57,373 nt of DNA from Tardiphaga robiniae (GCF_001618955.1 NZ_LVYV01000013.1:1-57373), one strand, 5' to 3'. Counted from the stretch's first letter, positions 42,651 through 53,787 are shown. Notes: generated by a model not told the origin, from the sequence alone. Made by a program: numbers and translations.

Positions 42651-43130
42651 TCATCCAGCCTGAGATGATCTCGTTGAAGGCCTGCGCTTGCGGAGATGAT
42701 AGGTCAGCGCCAGTCCAACGCAGTGACTCAGGGCTTGCTCCGGCACGGGATCATCGACGTGCAGCAAGATGCTGCGGTTGCCTTCGAAGCTCAGCTCCGT
42801 TGGATACAATTCACGAAAGGTCGCAACCAGATTGGTCTGGCAGTGAAAGAACAGCGCGTACTGCGCTGTGGCCCCCATGCGATCAAGCCGGATGGTGCTG
42901 CCGCTTTTCGTCTCGCTTGTCAGATAGCTGGGCTGATTCCACTTGAGGGTCTCCTGCAGCGGACCGACGCCCTCGATGCCCGCGGCGGTCCCGAAGATCA
43001 GTTGCCGGAGGGCCATGAGCCGCGCCTTGACGGGCGGCGGGTAACGGTCGAATGCCGCTTTGACGGCCGGATCGGAAAAACCGGAGGAGTGTTGCTGGGC
43101 CGCTTTGCTCAACTTCCGCATCGCTGCCAC
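42651..43130 (-). CDS. DUF1801 domain protein
   Basis: The 159-aa protein matches the DUF1801/YdhG-like fold: FDRYPPPVKARLMALRQLI at the start, LKWNQPSYLT, and the FHCQTNLVATF stretch. Related proteins include an iron-chaperone-like group, but function in bacteria is unclear. GTG 43130 is taken as start because AGGAGGGG lies eight bases upstream; an ATG three codons later is the alternative. It ends with a basic tail. Confidence 0.82.
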   Translation of the reverse strand: MAAMRKLSKAAQQHSSGFSDPAVKAAFDRYPPPVKARLMALRQLIFGTAAGIEGVGPLQETLKWNQPSYLTSETKSGSTIRLDRMGATAQYALFFHCQTNLVATFRELYPTELSFEGNRSILLHVDDPVPEQALSHCVGLALTYHLRKRRPSTRSSQAG

Positions 43131-43168
43131 GTGGTGCCCCTCCTGTCAGAGCCGCAAGCGATATGCCC

Positions 43169-44974
43169 TCAGCTATCCACCTTCAGCGCCGCGATAAAAG
43201 CTTCCTGCGGGATGTCGACCTTGCCGAACTGCCGCATCTTCTTCTTGCCTTCCTTCTGCTTCTCCAGAAGTTTGCGCTTGCGGCTGATATCGCCGCCATA
43301 GCACTTCGCGGTGACGTCCTTGCGCAGCGCGCGGACAGTTTCGCGGGCAATCACCTTGCCGCCGATCGCCGCCTGGATCGGAATGACGAACATGTGCGGC
43401 GGGATTAGTTCCTTCATCTTCTCGACCATGGCGCGGCCACGGCCTTCGGCGCGGGTGCGATGGACCAGCATCGACAGCGCATCGACCGGCTCGGCATTGA
43501 CCAGGATCTGCATCTTGACGAGATCGGCGGCCTTATAGTCGGTCAGATGATAGTCGAACGAGGCGTAGCCCTTCGAGATCGACTTCAGGCGATCGTAGAA
43601 ATCGAACACCACTTCGTTGAGCGGCAGCTCGTATTTCACCATCGCGCGCGCGCCGACATAGGTCAGCTCTTTCTGATTGCCGCGGCGTTCCTGGCAGAGC
43701 TTCAGCACGCTGCCGAGATACTCGTCGGGTGTCAGGATCGTGGCTTCGATCCACGGCTCTTGGATTTCGGCGATCTTCACCACATCCGGCATGTCGATCG
43801 GATTATGAATCTCGATCTCCTCGCCGTCGGTGAGGTGCATCTTGTAGATCACGCTTGGCGCGGTCGCGATCAGGTTGAGGTCGAATTCGCGGCTCAGACG
43901 TTCCTGGATGATTTCCAGATGCAGCAAGCCGAGGAAGCCGCAACGGAAGCCGAAGCCGAGTGCAGCCGAGGTTTCCATTTCGAACGAGAAGCTCGCGTCG
44001 TTCAGCCGCAGCTTGCCCATGGCGGCGCGCAGCGTTTCGAAGTCGTCGGCATCAACCGGGAACAACCCGCAGAACACCACCGGCACTGCGGGCTTGAAGC
44101 CCGGCAGCATCTCGGTGACCGGCTTGCGGTCGTCGGTGATGGTGTCGCCGACGCGGGTGTCCGCGACTTCCTTGATGGCGGCCGTAATGAAGCCGATCTC
44201 GCCGGGGCCGAGTTCATCGACATTGACCATCTTCGGCGTGAAGTATCCGACGCGCTCGACATCATAGGCGGCATTGGTGCCCATCATGCGGACGCGCTGG
44301 CCCTTCTTCATGACGCCGTCGACGACGCGGATGAGGACGACGACGCCGAGATAGACGTCGTACCAGCTGTCGACCAGCAGCGCCTTCAGCGTGGCGTCGC
44401 GGTCGCCTTTCGGCGGGGGCAGCCGGTGCACGATGGCTTCCAGCACGTCGGGCACGCCAAGACCTGTTTTCGCCGAGATCATGACCGCTTCGGATGCGTC
44501 GATGCCGATCACGTCCTCGATCTGCTTCTTGACCTGATCGGGTTCGGCGGCGGGCAGATCGATCTTGTTGAGGATCGGCACGATTTCGAGATTGGCGTCG
44601 AGCGCGTGATAGACATTGGCGAGCGTCTGGGCTTCCACGCCCTGCGAGGCGTCGACCACCAGCAGCGCGCCTTCGCATGCCGCCAGCGAGCGCGAGACCT
44701 CATAGGCGAAGTCGACGTGGCCGGGCGTGTCCATCAGGTTGAAGATGTAATCCTTGCCGTCCTTGGCCTTGTAATGCAGGCGAACGGTCTGCGCCTTGAT
44801 GGTGATGCCGCGCTCGCGCTCGATATCCATGGAATCAAGCACCTGCTCCTTCATCTCGCGCGCCTGCAACCCGCCGGTGATCTGGATCAGGCGGTCGGCC
44901 AGTGTCGATTTGCCGTGGTCGATATGGGCAACGATGGAGAAGTTGCGGATGTTCGAAATCGGGGAGGTTGTCAT
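43169..44974 (-). CDS. lepA: Elongation factor 4 (ribosomal back-translocase)
   Basis: The 601-aa GTPase has G1 [10 protein letters not shown]3 DTPGHVDF, G4 NKID, elongation-factor beta-barrel domains, and the LepA-specific C-terminal domain ending near [15 protein letters not shown]. It acts on stalled or mistranslocated ribosomes, mainly under ionic or cold stress. Length and order match the family exactly. No Shine-Dalgarno box is visible before ATG 44974. Confidence 0.97.
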   Translation of the reverse strand: MTTSPISNIRNFSIVAHIDHGKSTLADRLIQITGGLQAREMKEQVLDSMDIERERGITIKAQTVRLHYKAKDGKDYIFNLMDTPGHVDFAYEVSRSLAACEGALLVVDASQGVEAQTLANVYHALDANLEIVPILNKIDLPAAEPDQVKKQIEDVIGIDASEAVMISAKTGLGVPDVLEAIVHRLPPPKGDRDATLKALLVDSWYDVYLGVVVLIRVVDGVMKKGQRVRMMGTNAAYDVERVGYFTPKMVNVDELGPGEIGFITAAIKEVADTRVGDTITDDRKPVTEMLPGFKPAVPVVFCGLFPVDADDFETLRAAMGKLRLNDASFSFEMETSAALGFGFRCGFLGLLHLEIIQERLSREFDLNLIATAPSVIYKMHLTDGEEIEIHNPIDMPDVVKIAEIQEPWIEATILTPDEYLGSVLKLCQERRGNQKELTYVGARAMVKYELPLNEVVFDFYDRLKSISKGYASFDYHLTDYKAADLVKMQILVNAEPVDALSMLVHRTRAEGRGRAMVEKMKELIPPHMFVIPIQAAIGGKVIARETVRALRKDVTAKCYGGDISRKRKLLEKQKEGKKKMRQFGKVDIPQEAFIAALKVDS

Positions 44975-45100
44975 GCGCGCGGGATAGCATTCAGGCCCTG
45001 ATGCAGCAACCTTAATGCGGGTTTTCGCCCGGATTCCGGCCCTGTTTCCGTCACGGCATCCTGATTTTACTCCGGCCCGAAACGCGCTAGGCAGGGCCCC

Positions 45101-46732
45101 ATGAGTACAATCGCTTCCTCCGCCCCTGCCAAGCGCCGGGGTATTCTCTCAATCGGTCGCCGCGGCGCCGCCCGGCTCGTCGCCTGGGCCTGTGATCCGC
45201 ATTTGAGCACCGTCCTGGTGGTAGGGTTCACGATCGCCCATGTGGTGCTGTGGACCGCCATCCTGACGCAGGTGAAGGCCGCGCAGGACATCCATTTCGA
45301 CGTCTCCGAGGGCTATGCCTGGGGGCAGAAGTTCCTGTGGGGCTATGGCAAGCATCCGCCGCTGTCGGGCTGGATCTCAGGCGTCTGGTTTAAATTTTTT
45401 CCGCCGGTGGACTGGGCGACCTATCTGCTCGCCATGGTCGTCGTTGGCATCGGCATGATCCTTTGTTGGGCGATCGCGTTGCGCGTGGTCGATCGGCGCC
45501 GCGCCTTTTTCGTGCTGCTGATGGTCGCGATCTATCCGATCTTCAATTTCAAGGGCTTCAAATACAATCCGGACCTGCTGCAGCTGGTGACTTTGCCGCT
45601 GGTGGTGCTGGCCTATTTGCACGCATTCGAGAAGCGTTCGATCCGCTCGGGCTTCCTGCTTGGCCTCGCCGCTGCGCTGGCGCTGATGACCAAATACTGG
45701 GTGGTGACGATGATCGGCGCCATCGGTCTGGCCGCGCTGATCCATCCGCAGCGGATGCTGTTCCTGCGCTCGCCGGCCCCGTGGATTGCCATCGCGACGA
45801 TGGTGGCGGCGATGATTCCGCATCTCGACTGGGTGCGGCAGGTGGAATACGCGCCGTTTCGTTACGCCGGCGATACCTACAAGATCTCGTCGCGCTGGGA
45901 GAGCCTGCAATTGGCGTGGGGCTATGTCGGCCACAACGTCGCGCTGCTGCTGTTGCCGCTGGGTCTGGCCGCTGCGGTGCTGGCCTGGGGCCCACGCTGG
46001 TGGGCGTCGGTGGCGCGCGATCCCCGCGCATTCGTCAAGCGGCCGTGGTCACTGACGACCAATCCCGGTGTCCGCAGGGATCAGGCCCTGAATATCTGGC
46101 TGATCCAGGCCATCGTCGCCATCGGCCCGCCGATCGGTGCGTTGTTGTTCGACGTCTACATCAAGACCGATTGGGGTATCTCGCTGTTCTTCCTGGTGCC
46201 GCTGGCGGTCATTGCGATCCCGGCGCTGAAGATGCCGCGGGTCGCGCTGGTACGGCTCGCCGCGATCTGGCTGGTACTGTCGCTGGTCACGCTCGCCGCG
46301 GCACCGCAGATCGCTATTGCGTCACTGCCGCGCGATGCCAATGGCAATTTCGCCCATATCTCCTATTCGCAGCTTGCGCGTGAGCTCACCGAGGTCTGGC
46401 ACAAGCGCTTCCACACGCGCTGGAGCGAGGTCGTGGGCTTCGTCGATGTCGCCGAGCAGATGACGTTCTACAGTCCGGATCATCCGCTGCCGCTGACGCC
46501 CTATGAACCATGGCCGTCAGGTGTGACGTCGATGGAGGAAGCGAAGCGCAACGGCTTCATCGGAATCTGCCTGGTCGGTGACTGGAAATTCGACCGCTGC
46601 GAAGCGTGGATGAAGGACAATCTGCCGAATGCCGAACGCATCGTGATGTCGACGCGACGCTTCTTCAAGGGCAATATCGGCACGACCACGCGGTGGAATG
46701 TCTATGTGATGGCGCCTGGCGCGATGAAATAG
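45101..46732 (+). CDS. Membrane glycosyltransferase of the GT39/ArnT-like type
   Basis: The 543-aa inner-membrane protein has about ten helices. An acidic first periplasmic loop ([21 protein letters not shown]) resembles the catalytic loop of dolichyl-phosphate-mannose-type (PMT_2) glycosyltransferases. The C-terminal about 120 residues are soluble ([14 protein letters not shown]-type residues in DRCEAW). Members move sugars from lipid carriers to envelope lipids or glycans. Donor and acceptor cannot be told. It is divergent from lepA and converges on the HPr gene. Confidence 0.8.
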   Translation: MSTIASSAPAKRRGILSIGRRGAARLVAWACDPHLSTVLVVGFTIAHVVLWTAILTQVKAAQDIHFDVSEGYAWGQKFLWGYGKHPPLSGWISGVWFKFFPPVDWATYLLAMVVVGIGMILCWAIALRVVDRRRAFFVLLMVAIYPIFNFKGFKYNPDLLQLVTLPLVVLAYLHAFEKRSIRSGFLLGLAAALALMTKYWVVTMIGAIGLAALIHPQRMLFLRSPAPWIAIATMVAAMIPHLDWVRQVEYAPFRYAGDTYKISSRWESLQLAWGYVGHNVALLLLPLGLAAAVLAWGPRWWASVARDPRAFVKRPWSLTTNPGVRRDQALNIWLIQAIVAIGPPIGALLFDVYIKTDWGISLFFLVPLAVIAIPALKMPRVALVRLAAIWLVLSLVTLAAAPQIAIASLPRDANGNFAHISYSQLARELTEVWHKRFHTRWSEVVGFVDVAEQMTFYSPDHPLPLTPYEPWPSGVTSMEEAKRNGFIGICLVGDWKFDRCEAWMKDNLPNAERIVMSTRRFFKGNIGTTTRWNVYVMAPGAMK

Positions 46733-46765
46733 CCGTTCGCTGACGAAGCAGCTTTCGGCGAACCG

Positions 46766-47068
46766 CTACTCTTCACCGAACTTGTTGGTCACGAGCTCGG
46801 TGATCGCATCCAGCGCCGCTTGTGCCTCGACGCCTTTGGCAGTGACCATGATGCTGGTCCCGGGGCCGGCGGACAGCATCATCAGGCCCATGATGGATGT
46901 GCCGCCAACGGTCTCGCCGTTGCGTGTCACCGTGACGTCGGCATTGAAGCGTTCGACCATCTGCACGAATTTGGCAGAGGCGCGCGCATGAAGGCCACGC
47001 TTGTTGGTAATCGGAATCTCGCGGGAGACGCCGCTGGACACCGTCGTATCGTCTGGGCTGCCGCTCAT
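46766..47068 (-). CDS. ptsH: HPr family phosphocarrier protein
   Basis: The 100-aa protein has the phosphorylatable His27 in NKRGLHARASAKF and Ser58 in GGTSIMGLMML, the target of HprK. The N-terminal extension of about 12 residues makes it a little longer than usual HPr. Its start overlaps the EIIA stop by 4 bp. In Alphaproteobacteria this HPr belongs to an incomplete PTS that regulates rather than transports. Confidence 0.95.
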   Translation of the reverse strand: MSGSPDDTTVSSGVSREIPITNKRGLHARASAKFVQMVERFNADVTVTRNGETVGGTSIMGLMMLSAGPGTSIMVTAKGVEAQAALDAITELVTNKFGEE

Positions 47069-47466
47069 TTGCCGGCGAGAACGCGGCTGGCGATGGTGAC
47101 GTATTTGCGGCCGGCTTCCTGTGCCATGGCGATCGCATCGGGCAGCGTGCGCTCTTCGCGCACCTTTGCGAGCTTCACCAGCATGGGCAGATTGATACCG
47201 GCGAGAACCTCGACCTTCGGCCGGCTCATGCAGGAGATCGCCAGATTCGATGGCGTGCCGCCGAACATATCAGTGAGGATGGCAACGCCATCGCCACTGT
47301 CGACGCGATTCACCGCTTCGATAATGTCGCTTCGACACAAATCGGAATCGTCTTCGGCGCCGATCGTCACGGCTTCAATTTGTTTTTGCGGACCCATTAC
47401 GTGCTCAAGCGCCGCCTTAAACTCGTCGGCAAGGCGCCCATGGGTCACAAGTACTAGACCAATCAT
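47065..47466 (-). CDS. PTS EIIA component of the mannose family
   Basis: The 133-aa protein starts MIGLVLVTHGRLADEF, where His9 is the predicted phosphorylation site, and contains the FGGTPSNLA loop typical of EIIA-Man. No EIIB, EIIC or EIID is nearby, so it is a regulatory terminal acceptor, as in other alphaproteobacterial PTS sets. ATG 47466 is chosen because the fold begins there. It lies between hprK and the HPr gene. Confidence 0.93.
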   Translation of the reverse strand: MIGLVLVTHGRLADEFKAALEHVMGPQKQIEAVTIGAEDDSDLCRSDIIEAVNRVDSGDGVAILTDMFGGTPSNLAISCMSRPKVEVLAGINLPMLVKLAKVREERTLPDAIAMAQEAGRKYVTIASRVLAGK

Positions 47467-47597
47467 CGGAAACTCCTCGTGGGTGCTTTTGGTGCACCGC
47501 ACGAAAGGGCCACTTTGACCATCCAGAGCCCCTATGCAAGAGGGCTCTTCGCGAATCTCCCTTAAATTGCACGGATGCGGCGGGAAGTAGCGCGGGT

Positions 47598-48122
47598 CTA
47601 TTCGGTGGCGATAGTGGGACTAATATGGTTACCAATTCCCTTCGAGCAATCGTCCAAAGGTCGCACTGCGGCTAAACCATCGATTGTCGTAAGTACAGCT
47701 ACGACCAATGGTAGTGGTGAAAAGCCCGCACTCACCGGGATTCGGGGCAATTCGACGCCCTCCAGTGTGGTTTTGAGCGCTTCCGGCTCTGGCAGGCGCG
47801 CGGCGTCGGTGGCGTCGAGATCGACCACCAGCCCGACAATGGCACCGGTGGCGCAGTCCAGTCGCCGGATTCCGAGCCCCCTGATCTCAAGCAGCCCGAC
47901 CAGTTCGGGCGCCGGCCGTACCCACAGTTTTCCGTCCCTGACATCCAGATGCACCCGGTCGTCGCCGACCAGCATGGCCTCCGGAACCTGCCCACTCTGA
48001 CCGGCGAGGATCAGGTCGAATACCAGCCGCGATTTTCCGGAGCCGGACGGCCCCCTGATCAGGACGGCGCGGTCATCGACCAGTACGGCGGAGGCATGGA
48101 TGCTTTTGCCATCCGCGCTCAT
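47598..48122 (-). CDS. hprK: HPr kinase/phosphorylase, short alphaproteobacterial form
   Basis: The 174-aa protein is the catalytic domain only: P-loop GPSGSGKS (24-31), the VGDDRVHLD strand, and LEIRGLGIRRLD, the HprK signature region. The N-terminal domain of Gram-positive HprK is missing, as is usual in Alphaproteobacteria. It phosphorylates and dephosphorylates the serine of HPr. Its ATG overlaps the chvG stop by 4 bp, which couples its expression to the two-component system. Confidence 0.95.
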   Translation of the reverse strand: MSADGKSIHASAVLVDDRAVLIRGPSGSGKSRLVFDLILAGQSGQVPEAMLVGDDRVHLDVRDGKLWVRPAPELVGLLEIRGLGIRRLDCATGAIVGLVVDLDATDAARLPEPEALKTTLEGVELPRIPVSAGFSPLPLVVAVLTTIDGLAAVRPLDDCSKGIGNHISPTIATE

Positions 48123-49978
48123 GTGGCCGGTAACCGTACCACGAAGCGTGCACCCAGCACCGGGATCTCGCCGTCGGCGTTGGCCGGTCCGATGCGGTTC
48201 TCTGCCCAGATCGTACCGCTATGGGCCTCGACGATCTGCTTGGAGATCGACAGGCCGAGGCCAGAATTCTGGCCAAAGCCCTGATGCGGGCGGTCGGTGT
48301 AAAAGCGCTCGAAGATCCGTTCGAGTGCATCCAGTCCGATGCCGGGGCCGTCGTCATCGACGACGATCTCGATCTTGCCTTTCAGGCGACGGCAGACGAT
48401 CCGCACCTTGCCGCCCGGCGTCGAGAATGACTGAGCATTGGTGACGAGATTAGTGATGACCTGACCGAGGCGGGAGTCGTGGCCGGGCACCGAAAACGCG
48501 TCGGTGGCAGCGCCTTCGAAGCGGACTTCAACGCCGACGTCATGACCGAGCTTGGTTTCGTTGGCGACCGAGGTCAGCGTAGTCAGCAACCGTCGGACAT
48601 CGACGGGCGCCGTGTCGTTGCGCTGCAGCTCGGCGTCGAGACGGCTGGCGTCGGAAATATCCGAGATCAATCGGTCAAGCCGCCGCACGTCGTGCTCGAT
48701 GACGGCGAGCAGACGGCCGCGGCTGTTATCGTTCTTCGCCAGCGGCAGTGTTTCCACGGCGGAGCGCAGCGATGTCAGCGGATTTTTCAGCTCGTGCGAG
48801 ACATCGGCCGCGAACATCTCGATCGCCTCGATGCGATTATAGAGTGCATCGGTCATGTCGCGCAGCGCGCCGGAGAGATGGCCGATCTCGTCGCGGCGGC
48901 GCGTAAAATCCGGGATCTCGACACGGGTGCGGATACGGCGGCGAACACGCTCCGCGCTGTCGGCCAGCCGTCGCACCGGACCTGCGATGGTCGATGCCAG
49001 CAGCAGTGACAGCACGATCATCACCACGGCCGCGACGGCAAAGACTTTCAGAATTGCCAGACGTTCGGCAGTCACCATCTGGTCGATGTCGTCGCCCTGG
49101 GTCGACAGCATCAGCGAACCATGCACGGCGCGGAAGCGCTGCACGGGTACGGCGACCGAAACGATGACTTCGCCCCGTTCGTTGATGCGCACCATGCTGC
49201 TCTTCAGGCCGTCGAGCGACTGCTGCACTTCCTGATAGCCGTTGCCGTTTTCCGGACCGAGTTCGCGATAGAGCGGAAGGTCGCCGCGATTGAGCCAGGT
49301 TCGGACCGCGATCATCGTGCGTTCGGCAAAGCCAGGCTTTTCGGTGGTCGGCGGCGGCAGTTCGAAGCGCAACACATCACCGCGGCCATAAAGGCTGCGG
49401 CTGTCGAGGATGAGCACGCCGTCGCGGTCGTAAATGCGTGCGCGCGTCTTGGTCGGCGAAATCAGCCGCCGCAGCACCGGCGCAACGCGTTCGGGATTGA
49501 TCGGGAAATCGAGGCCGGAGAGTTCGTCCGGCACGCCATAGGTTTCGCCGGGCTTGAGATCGAGCAAACGGTCGGGGTCGATCGTGATCGTATTGGTTTC
49601 GACGGTGGCCGAAGCGGCAATGGCGCTTGCGATGATTTCGGCCTGCACCAGCAGGCTCTGCGCGCGGGCGTCGATCAGGCCGGCGCGAAATTGCGAGAGG
49701 TAGAGAATGCTGGCGACGAGGGCGCAGAGGCCAGCGAGGTTGAGCGAAACGATGCGACGCGTCAGGCTCGAGAAAGTCAGCGCAACGAAGAACTGCCGGG
49801 CGCGGCGCAGCCAGTCGAGCGGGCGCTGCCAGCCGCGACGGGTGCGATCGGCATCGCCGCCTGCCGCATGCGGCGACGTGCCGTCGGCGTCCAGGCTTTC
49901 ATCAGGCTGCGTACGATCCAGCAATGCCAAAACTGCCCGGTTGTTGTCGATATCTGCGATGCGCCATGCCGTGCTCAT
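48119..49978 (-). CDS. chvG: ChvG/ExoS sensor histidine kinase
   Basis: The 619-aa membrane kinase has a long cytoplasmic N terminus (about 75 residues), a first helix near residue 80, a periplasmic sensor of about 200 residues, a second helix near 305, a HAMP linker, HisKA with FAADVSHELKNPLTSL (phosphorylated His), then N-box LVTNAQSF, DDGPGIGLDAL and GQNSGLGLS. In Agrobacterium and Sinorhizobium the homologous ChvG/ExoS senses acid or envelope conditions through ExoR. It lies 81 bp after chvI. Confidence 0.95.
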   Translation of the reverse strand: MSTAWRIADIDNNRAVLALLDRTQPDESLDADGTSPHAAGGDADRTRRGWQRPLDWLRRARQFFVALTFSSLTRRIVSLNLAGLCALVASILYLSQFRAGLIDARAQSLLVQAEIIASAIAASATVETNTITIDPDRLLDLKPGETYGVPDELSGLDFPINPERVAPVLRRLISPTKTRARIYDRDGVLILDSRSLYGRGDVLRFELPPPTTEKPGFAERTMIAVRTWLNRGDLPLYRELGPENGNGYQEVQQSLDGLKSSMVRINERGEVIVSVAVPVQRFRAVHGSLMLSTQGDDIDQMVTAERLAILKVFAVAAVVMIVLSLLLASTIAGPVRRLADSAERVRRRIRTRVEIPDFTRRRDEIGHLSGALRDMTDALYNRIEAIEMFAADVSHELKNPLTSLRSAVETLPLAKNDNSRGRLLAVIEHDVRRLDRLISDISDASRLDAELQRNDTAPVDVRRLLTTLTSVANETKLGHDVGVEVRFEGAATDAFSVPGHDSRLGQVITNLVTNAQSFSTPGGKVRIVCRRLKGKIEIVVDDDGPGIGLDALERIFERFYTDRPHQGFGQNSGLGLSISKQIVEAHSGTIWAENRIGPANADGEIPVLGARFVVRLPAT

Positions 49979-50059
49979 TGTTGCGTGGGCGGATGCGCAT
50001 TCTAGCGCAGCACGGCTGAGCCGTCAGGCCCCAACCGTGCCGCGGGAACCCTCTACAGA

Positions 50060-50761
50060 TCAGGTTTCCTTGAAGCGATAACCGACGCCATACAGCGTCT
50101 CGATCATCTCGAAGTCGTCGTCGACGACCTTGAACTTCTTGCGCAGTCGCTTGATGTGGCTGTCGATGGTGCGATCGTCGACATAGACCTGATCGTCATA
50201 GGCGGCATCCATCAGCGCGTTGCGGCTCTTCACCACACCGGGGCGCGTCGCCAGCGCCTGCAGGATCAGGAACTCAGTGACGGTCAACGTGACCGGCTCG
50301 TTCTTCCAGGTGCAGGTGTGACGTTCCGGATCCATCCGCAGCAAACCGCGATCGAGCGCCTTGGCGTCGGTCTCCTTCGGAGCGGCAGTCGGGTCCTTCG
50401 GCGCGGCGCGGCGCAGCACGGCCTTGACGCGCTCGACCAGCAGACGCTGCGAAAACGGTTTGCGGATGAAATCGTCGGCGCCCATTTTCAGGCCGAACAG
50501 CTCGTCGATCTCCTCGTCCTTCGACGTCAGGAAGATCACGGGCAGATCGGACTTCTGGCGCAGACGGCGCAGTGTCTCCATGCCGTCCATGCGGGGCATC
50601 TTGATATCGAGGATTGCGAGGTCCGGCTGGCTCGTGCGGAAGCCATCGAGTGCGGAAGCACCATCCGTATAGGTCATGATGCGGTAGCCCTCGGCTTCCA
50701 GCGCGATCGATACGGATGTGAGAATGTTACGGTCGTCGTCGACCAGTGCGATAGTTGGCAT
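50060..50761 (-). CDS. chvI: ChvI response regulator (OmpR family)
   Basis: The 233-aa protein has a receiver domain with the acidic pair VDDD, phospho-acceptor Asp in LAILDIKMP, Thr in FLTSKDEE and Lys in FIRKPFSQ. A winged-helix domain follows ([15 protein letters not shown]). It is phosphorylated by ChvG and controls envelope, exopolysaccharide and acid-response genes in related rhizobia. It is the first gene of the chvI-chvG-hprK-EIIA-HPr series. Confidence 0.96.
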   Translation of the reverse strand: MPTIALVDDDRNILTSVSIALEAEGYRIMTYTDGASALDGFRTSQPDLAILDIKMPRMDGMETLRRLRQKSDLPVIFLTSKDEEIDELFGLKMGADDFIRKPFSQRLLVERVKAVLRRAAPKDPTAAPKETDAKALDRGLLRMDPERHTCTWKNEPVTLTVTEFLILQALATRPGVVKSRNALMDAAYDDQVYVDDRTIDSHIKRLRKKFKVVDDDFEMIETLYGVGYRFKET

Positions 50762-50992
50762 GAGCCTGCTTTCCGAAGCGGGATGGGCTATCCGGCAGAA
50801 TTCAACAATCCGCCGTATGAGGTGGCCTTAAGAACACAGTCAACAAACAAGTCCTGCAACGAGCAATGCAAGCTGGGCTGAAGTGTGGCCGAGTTCCCTG
50901 AACGCTTGAATGACGCGTGGGTTCCATAGATGTATAGACCTCCCGCCAAAGAAGAAGAAGCTACTTTTTGCAATGAAATACGGGATTTAACG

Positions 50993-51730
50993 ATGCAGCC
51001 GACCCCTGATTTCGACCCCTCGCGCGTCATCCGGTCGCTGTTGCGGCGTAGTCGGCAGGGGGCGCTGGCCACCCTGGCCGTCGGTTCCGGAGATCCTTAT
51101 TGTGCGCTGGCCAATATCGCCAGCCACCCGGACGGGTCGCCGATTCTCCTGATTTCCCGGCTGGCGCTCCATACCCGCAATATCCTGGCGGATGCCCGCG
51201 TCTCGCTGATGCTGGACGAGCGGGCTCCGGGTGACCCCCTGGAGGGCTCGCGCATCATGCTCGGGGGTATCGCGCAGGAGGCCAGCGACTGCGAAAAATC
51301 GCTGCTGCGCCGGCGCTATCTGAGTGCCCATCCATCCGCGCAAGTCTTTGTAGACTTTAAGGATTTCTCGTTCTTCAGGGTCGTGCCGAAAAGCGCCCAT
51401 CTGGTGGCTGGCTTTGGCCGCATTAACGACCTGAAGCCGGAGCAATTCCTGACCGATCTCACTGATGCCGAAGGGATGCTGGAGGCAGAGGAGGGCGCTG
51501 TTGCTCATATGAACGCCGACCATCTCGATGCGCTCAATCTCTATGCAACGAAGCTTCTGCGCGTGGAGGCGGGCGACTGGCGCTGCACCGGATGCGACCC
51601 GGATGGCATGGACCTGCAGAACGGCGCGACGGTGCTCCGGCTGGACTTTCCGCGGCGGATTGTCACTCCGGGTGCATTGCGGCAAGTCCTGAAGGAACTC
51701 GCAGAGCAGGCCCGCGCTTTGAATAATTGA
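50993..51730 (+). CDS. HugZ-like pyridoxamine-5'-phosphate-oxidase-related protein
   Basis: The 245-aa protein has an N-terminal split-barrel FMN-binding-type domain (RQGALATLAVGSGDPYCALA, then HTRNILADARVSLML) and a C-terminal DUF2470 domain with EEGAVAHMNADHLDALNLYA. This architecture is shared with HugZ-type heme oxygenases. Heme-degrading activity is possible, though many homologues are untested. ATG 50993 is used; the frame is open to 50930, but that leader does not look like part of the fold. Confidence 0.85.
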   Translation: MQPTPDFDPSRVIRSLLRRSRQGALATLAVGSGDPYCALANIASHPDGSPILLISRLALHTRNILADARVSLMLDERAPGDPLEGSRIMLGGIAQEASDCEKSLLRRRYLSAHPSAQVFVDFKDFSFFRVVPKSAHLVAGFGRINDLKPEQFLTDLTDAEGMLEAEEGAVAHMNADHLDALNLYATKLLRVEAGDWRCTGCDPDGMDLQNGATVLRLDFPRRIVTPGALRQVLKELAEQARALNN

Positions 51731-51913
51731 GCGGTATCAAGTGCCGTGCTGGAATAAACCAAATATATGGACGGCAGCTTGGCATTTCACATCTTCGTCA
51801 CTATTAGATCGCCGGGTTACGGCCTCGGTGGTTATAATGACGGCTACCGCTGCTGACGTGCGATTGAAGACAGTTGCACAGGTCGGATATGCGGACTCAA
51901 GGAGGAATATTCC

Positions 51914-53527
51914 GTGCAAGAGACGGGCGTACGCAACGGTGCCTATGGCGCCGACAAATTCGGACTGAAAAATCTCAAAGCGGTGAACTGGAATCTCGGC
52001 GCGCCGCAGCTTTACGAGTATTCGCTGCGCAATGGCGAAGCCGAATTGTCGTCCGATGGCGCGCTCTGCGCTGACACGGGTGAGTTCACCGGCCGCAGCC
52101 CGAAGGACAAGTTCACCGTCAAGGATGCTTCCACCGAACAGATGTGGTGGGCTGGCAATCAGTCGATCACGCCGGAGCAGTTCGAAGCGCTCTATATCGA
52201 TTTCAAGAAGCACGCCGAAGGCATGACCCTGTTCGCGCAGGACCTTTGCGGCGGCGCCGATCCGAGTTTCCAGATCAAGACCCGCGTGTTCACCGAACTC
52301 GCATGGCACTCCCTGTTCATCCGCACGCTGCTGATCCGCCCGGAAGCATCGGCGTTGAAGGACTTCGTGCCTGAACTCACCATCATCGACCTGCCGAGCT
52401 TCAAGGCCGATCCCAAACGTCACGGCTGCCGCTCCGAGAACGTCGTGGCCATCGATTTCGCCCGCAAGATCGTCCTGATCGGCGGGTCTTATTACGCCGG
52501 CGAGATGAAGAAGTCGGTCTTCACCACGCTGAACTACTATCTGCCTGCCAAGGGCGTGTTGCCGATGCACTGCTCGGCCAATGTCGGCCCCGACGGCGAC
52601 AGTGCGATCTTCTTCGGCCTGTCCGGCACCGGCAAGACCACGCTCTCGGCCGATCCGAAGCGCACGCTGATCGGCGACGACGAGCATGGCTGGGGCAAGG
52701 ACGGTATCTTCAATTTCGAAGGCGGCTGCTACGCCAAGACCATCAAGCTTTCCGAGGAAGCCGAGCCCGCGATCTATGCGGCATCGAAGCGCTTCGGTGC
52801 GGTGCTGGAAAACGTCGTGCTCGACGCCAATACCCGCCTGCCGGATTTCGACGATGGTTCGAAGACCGAGAACACCCGCTCGGCCTATCCGCTCGACTTC
52901 ATCCCGAACGCTTCGCGCACCGGCCGCGCGCCGCAGCCGAAGAACGTCGTGATGCTCGCCGCCGACGCGTTCGGCGTACTGCCGCCGATCGCCAAGCTGA
53001 CCCCGGCGCAGGCGATGTATCACTTCCTGTCCGGCTACACCGCTAAGGTCGCCGGCACCGAGCGCGGCCTCGGCAATGATCCCGAGCCGGAATTCTCGAC
53101 CTGCTTCGGCTCGCCGTTCCTGCCGCTCGATCCGTCGGTTTACGGCAACATGCTGCGCGACCTGATCGCCAAGCACAATGTCGACTGCTGGCTGGTCAAT
53201 ACCGGCTGGACCGGTGGCAAGTATGGGGTCGGTTCGCGCATGCCGATCAAGGTGACCCGCGCGCTGCTGACCGCCGCGCTGAACGGCTCGCTCCGCAATG
53301 TGGAATTCCGCACCGACAAGTATTTCGGTTTCGCAGTCCCGACCGCGCTGGATGGCGTGCCGTCGGAAATCCTCAATCCGGTGAACACCTGGAAGGACAA
53401 GGCCGAGTTCGATGCCACCGCGCGCAAGCTGGTTGGCATGTTCCAGAAGAACTTCGCCAAGTTCGAAGCGCAGGTCGACGCGGATGTCCGCGCCGCGGCG
53501 CCGGATGTGAAGCTGGCAGCTGAGTAA
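51914..53527 (+). CDS. pckA: ATP-dependent phosphoenolpyruvate carboxykinase
   Basis: The 537-aa enzyme converts oxaloacetate to PEP in gluconeogenesis. Motifs include the kinase-1a P-loop GLSGTGKTT, the metal-binding LIGDDEHGW, and the [10 protein letters not shown] substrate segment near residue 50. GTG 51914 has GGAGG eight bases upstream. A strong terminator follows. Its position next to chvG/chvI and the PTS genes is conserved in rhizobia and links PEP supply to the regulatory node. Confidence 0.97.
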   Translation: MQETGVRNGAYGADKFGLKNLKAVNWNLGAPQLYEYSLRNGEAELSSDGALCADTGEFTGRSPKDKFTVKDASTEQMWWAGNQSITPEQFEALYIDFKKHAEGMTLFAQDLCGGADPSFQIKTRVFTELAWHSLFIRTLLIRPEASALKDFVPELTIIDLPSFKADPKRHGCRSENVVAIDFARKIVLIGGSYYAGEMKKSVFTTLNYYLPAKGVLPMHCSANVGPDGDSAIFFGLSGTGKTTLSADPKRTLIGDDEHGWGKDGIFNFEGGCYAKTIKLSEEAEPAIYAASKRFGAVLENVVLDANTRLPDFDDGSKTENTRSAYPLDFIPNASRTGRAPQPKNVVMLAADAFGVLPPIAKLTPAQAMYHFLSGYTAKVAGTERGLGNDPEPEFSTCFGSPFLPLDPSVYGNMLRDLIAKHNVDCWLVNTGWTGGKYGVGSRMPIKVTRALLTAALNGSLRNVEFRTDKYFGFAVPTALDGVPSEILNPVNTWKDKAEFDATARKLVGMFQKNFAKFEAQVDADVRAAAPDVKLAAE

Positions 53528-53551
53528 TTCGCTGCTTCAAGATTGAATGCG

Positions 53552-53577
53552 AAAGGGCGGCCGTAAGGCCGCCCTTT
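53552..53577 (+). terminator. Rho-independent terminator after pckA
   Basis: AAAGGGCGGCC (53552-53562) pairs exactly with GGCCGCCCTTT (53567-53577) around a GTAA tetraloop. Two further T residues extend the T-run past the stem. Confidence 0.9.
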
Positions 53578-53722
53578 TTGTTTGGTCACCGCGCTCTGTT
53601 GTCATCGGCCCGCCTGACCGGGGCGATCCAGCACACACGAATGTCAGTGGCATGCCACACAGGCTTCTGCATGGATGCAGCGTCGATCCAGCGGTGAATA
53701 TCGCCTCTCGCTCGAATACTGG

Positions 53723-53745
53723 GTCGCCCGGTCAAGCCGGGCGAC
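53723..53745. repeat. REP-like hairpin
   Basis: GTCGCCCGG (53723-53731) and CCGGGCGAC (53737-53745) are perfect 9-bp arms around TCAAG. It is a common palindromic repeat type in Bradyrhizobiaceae. Confidence 0.6.
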
Positions 53746-53787
53746 GACACATAGTGAACTGAGAGCCCACTTCAGGAAGGCCCACCT

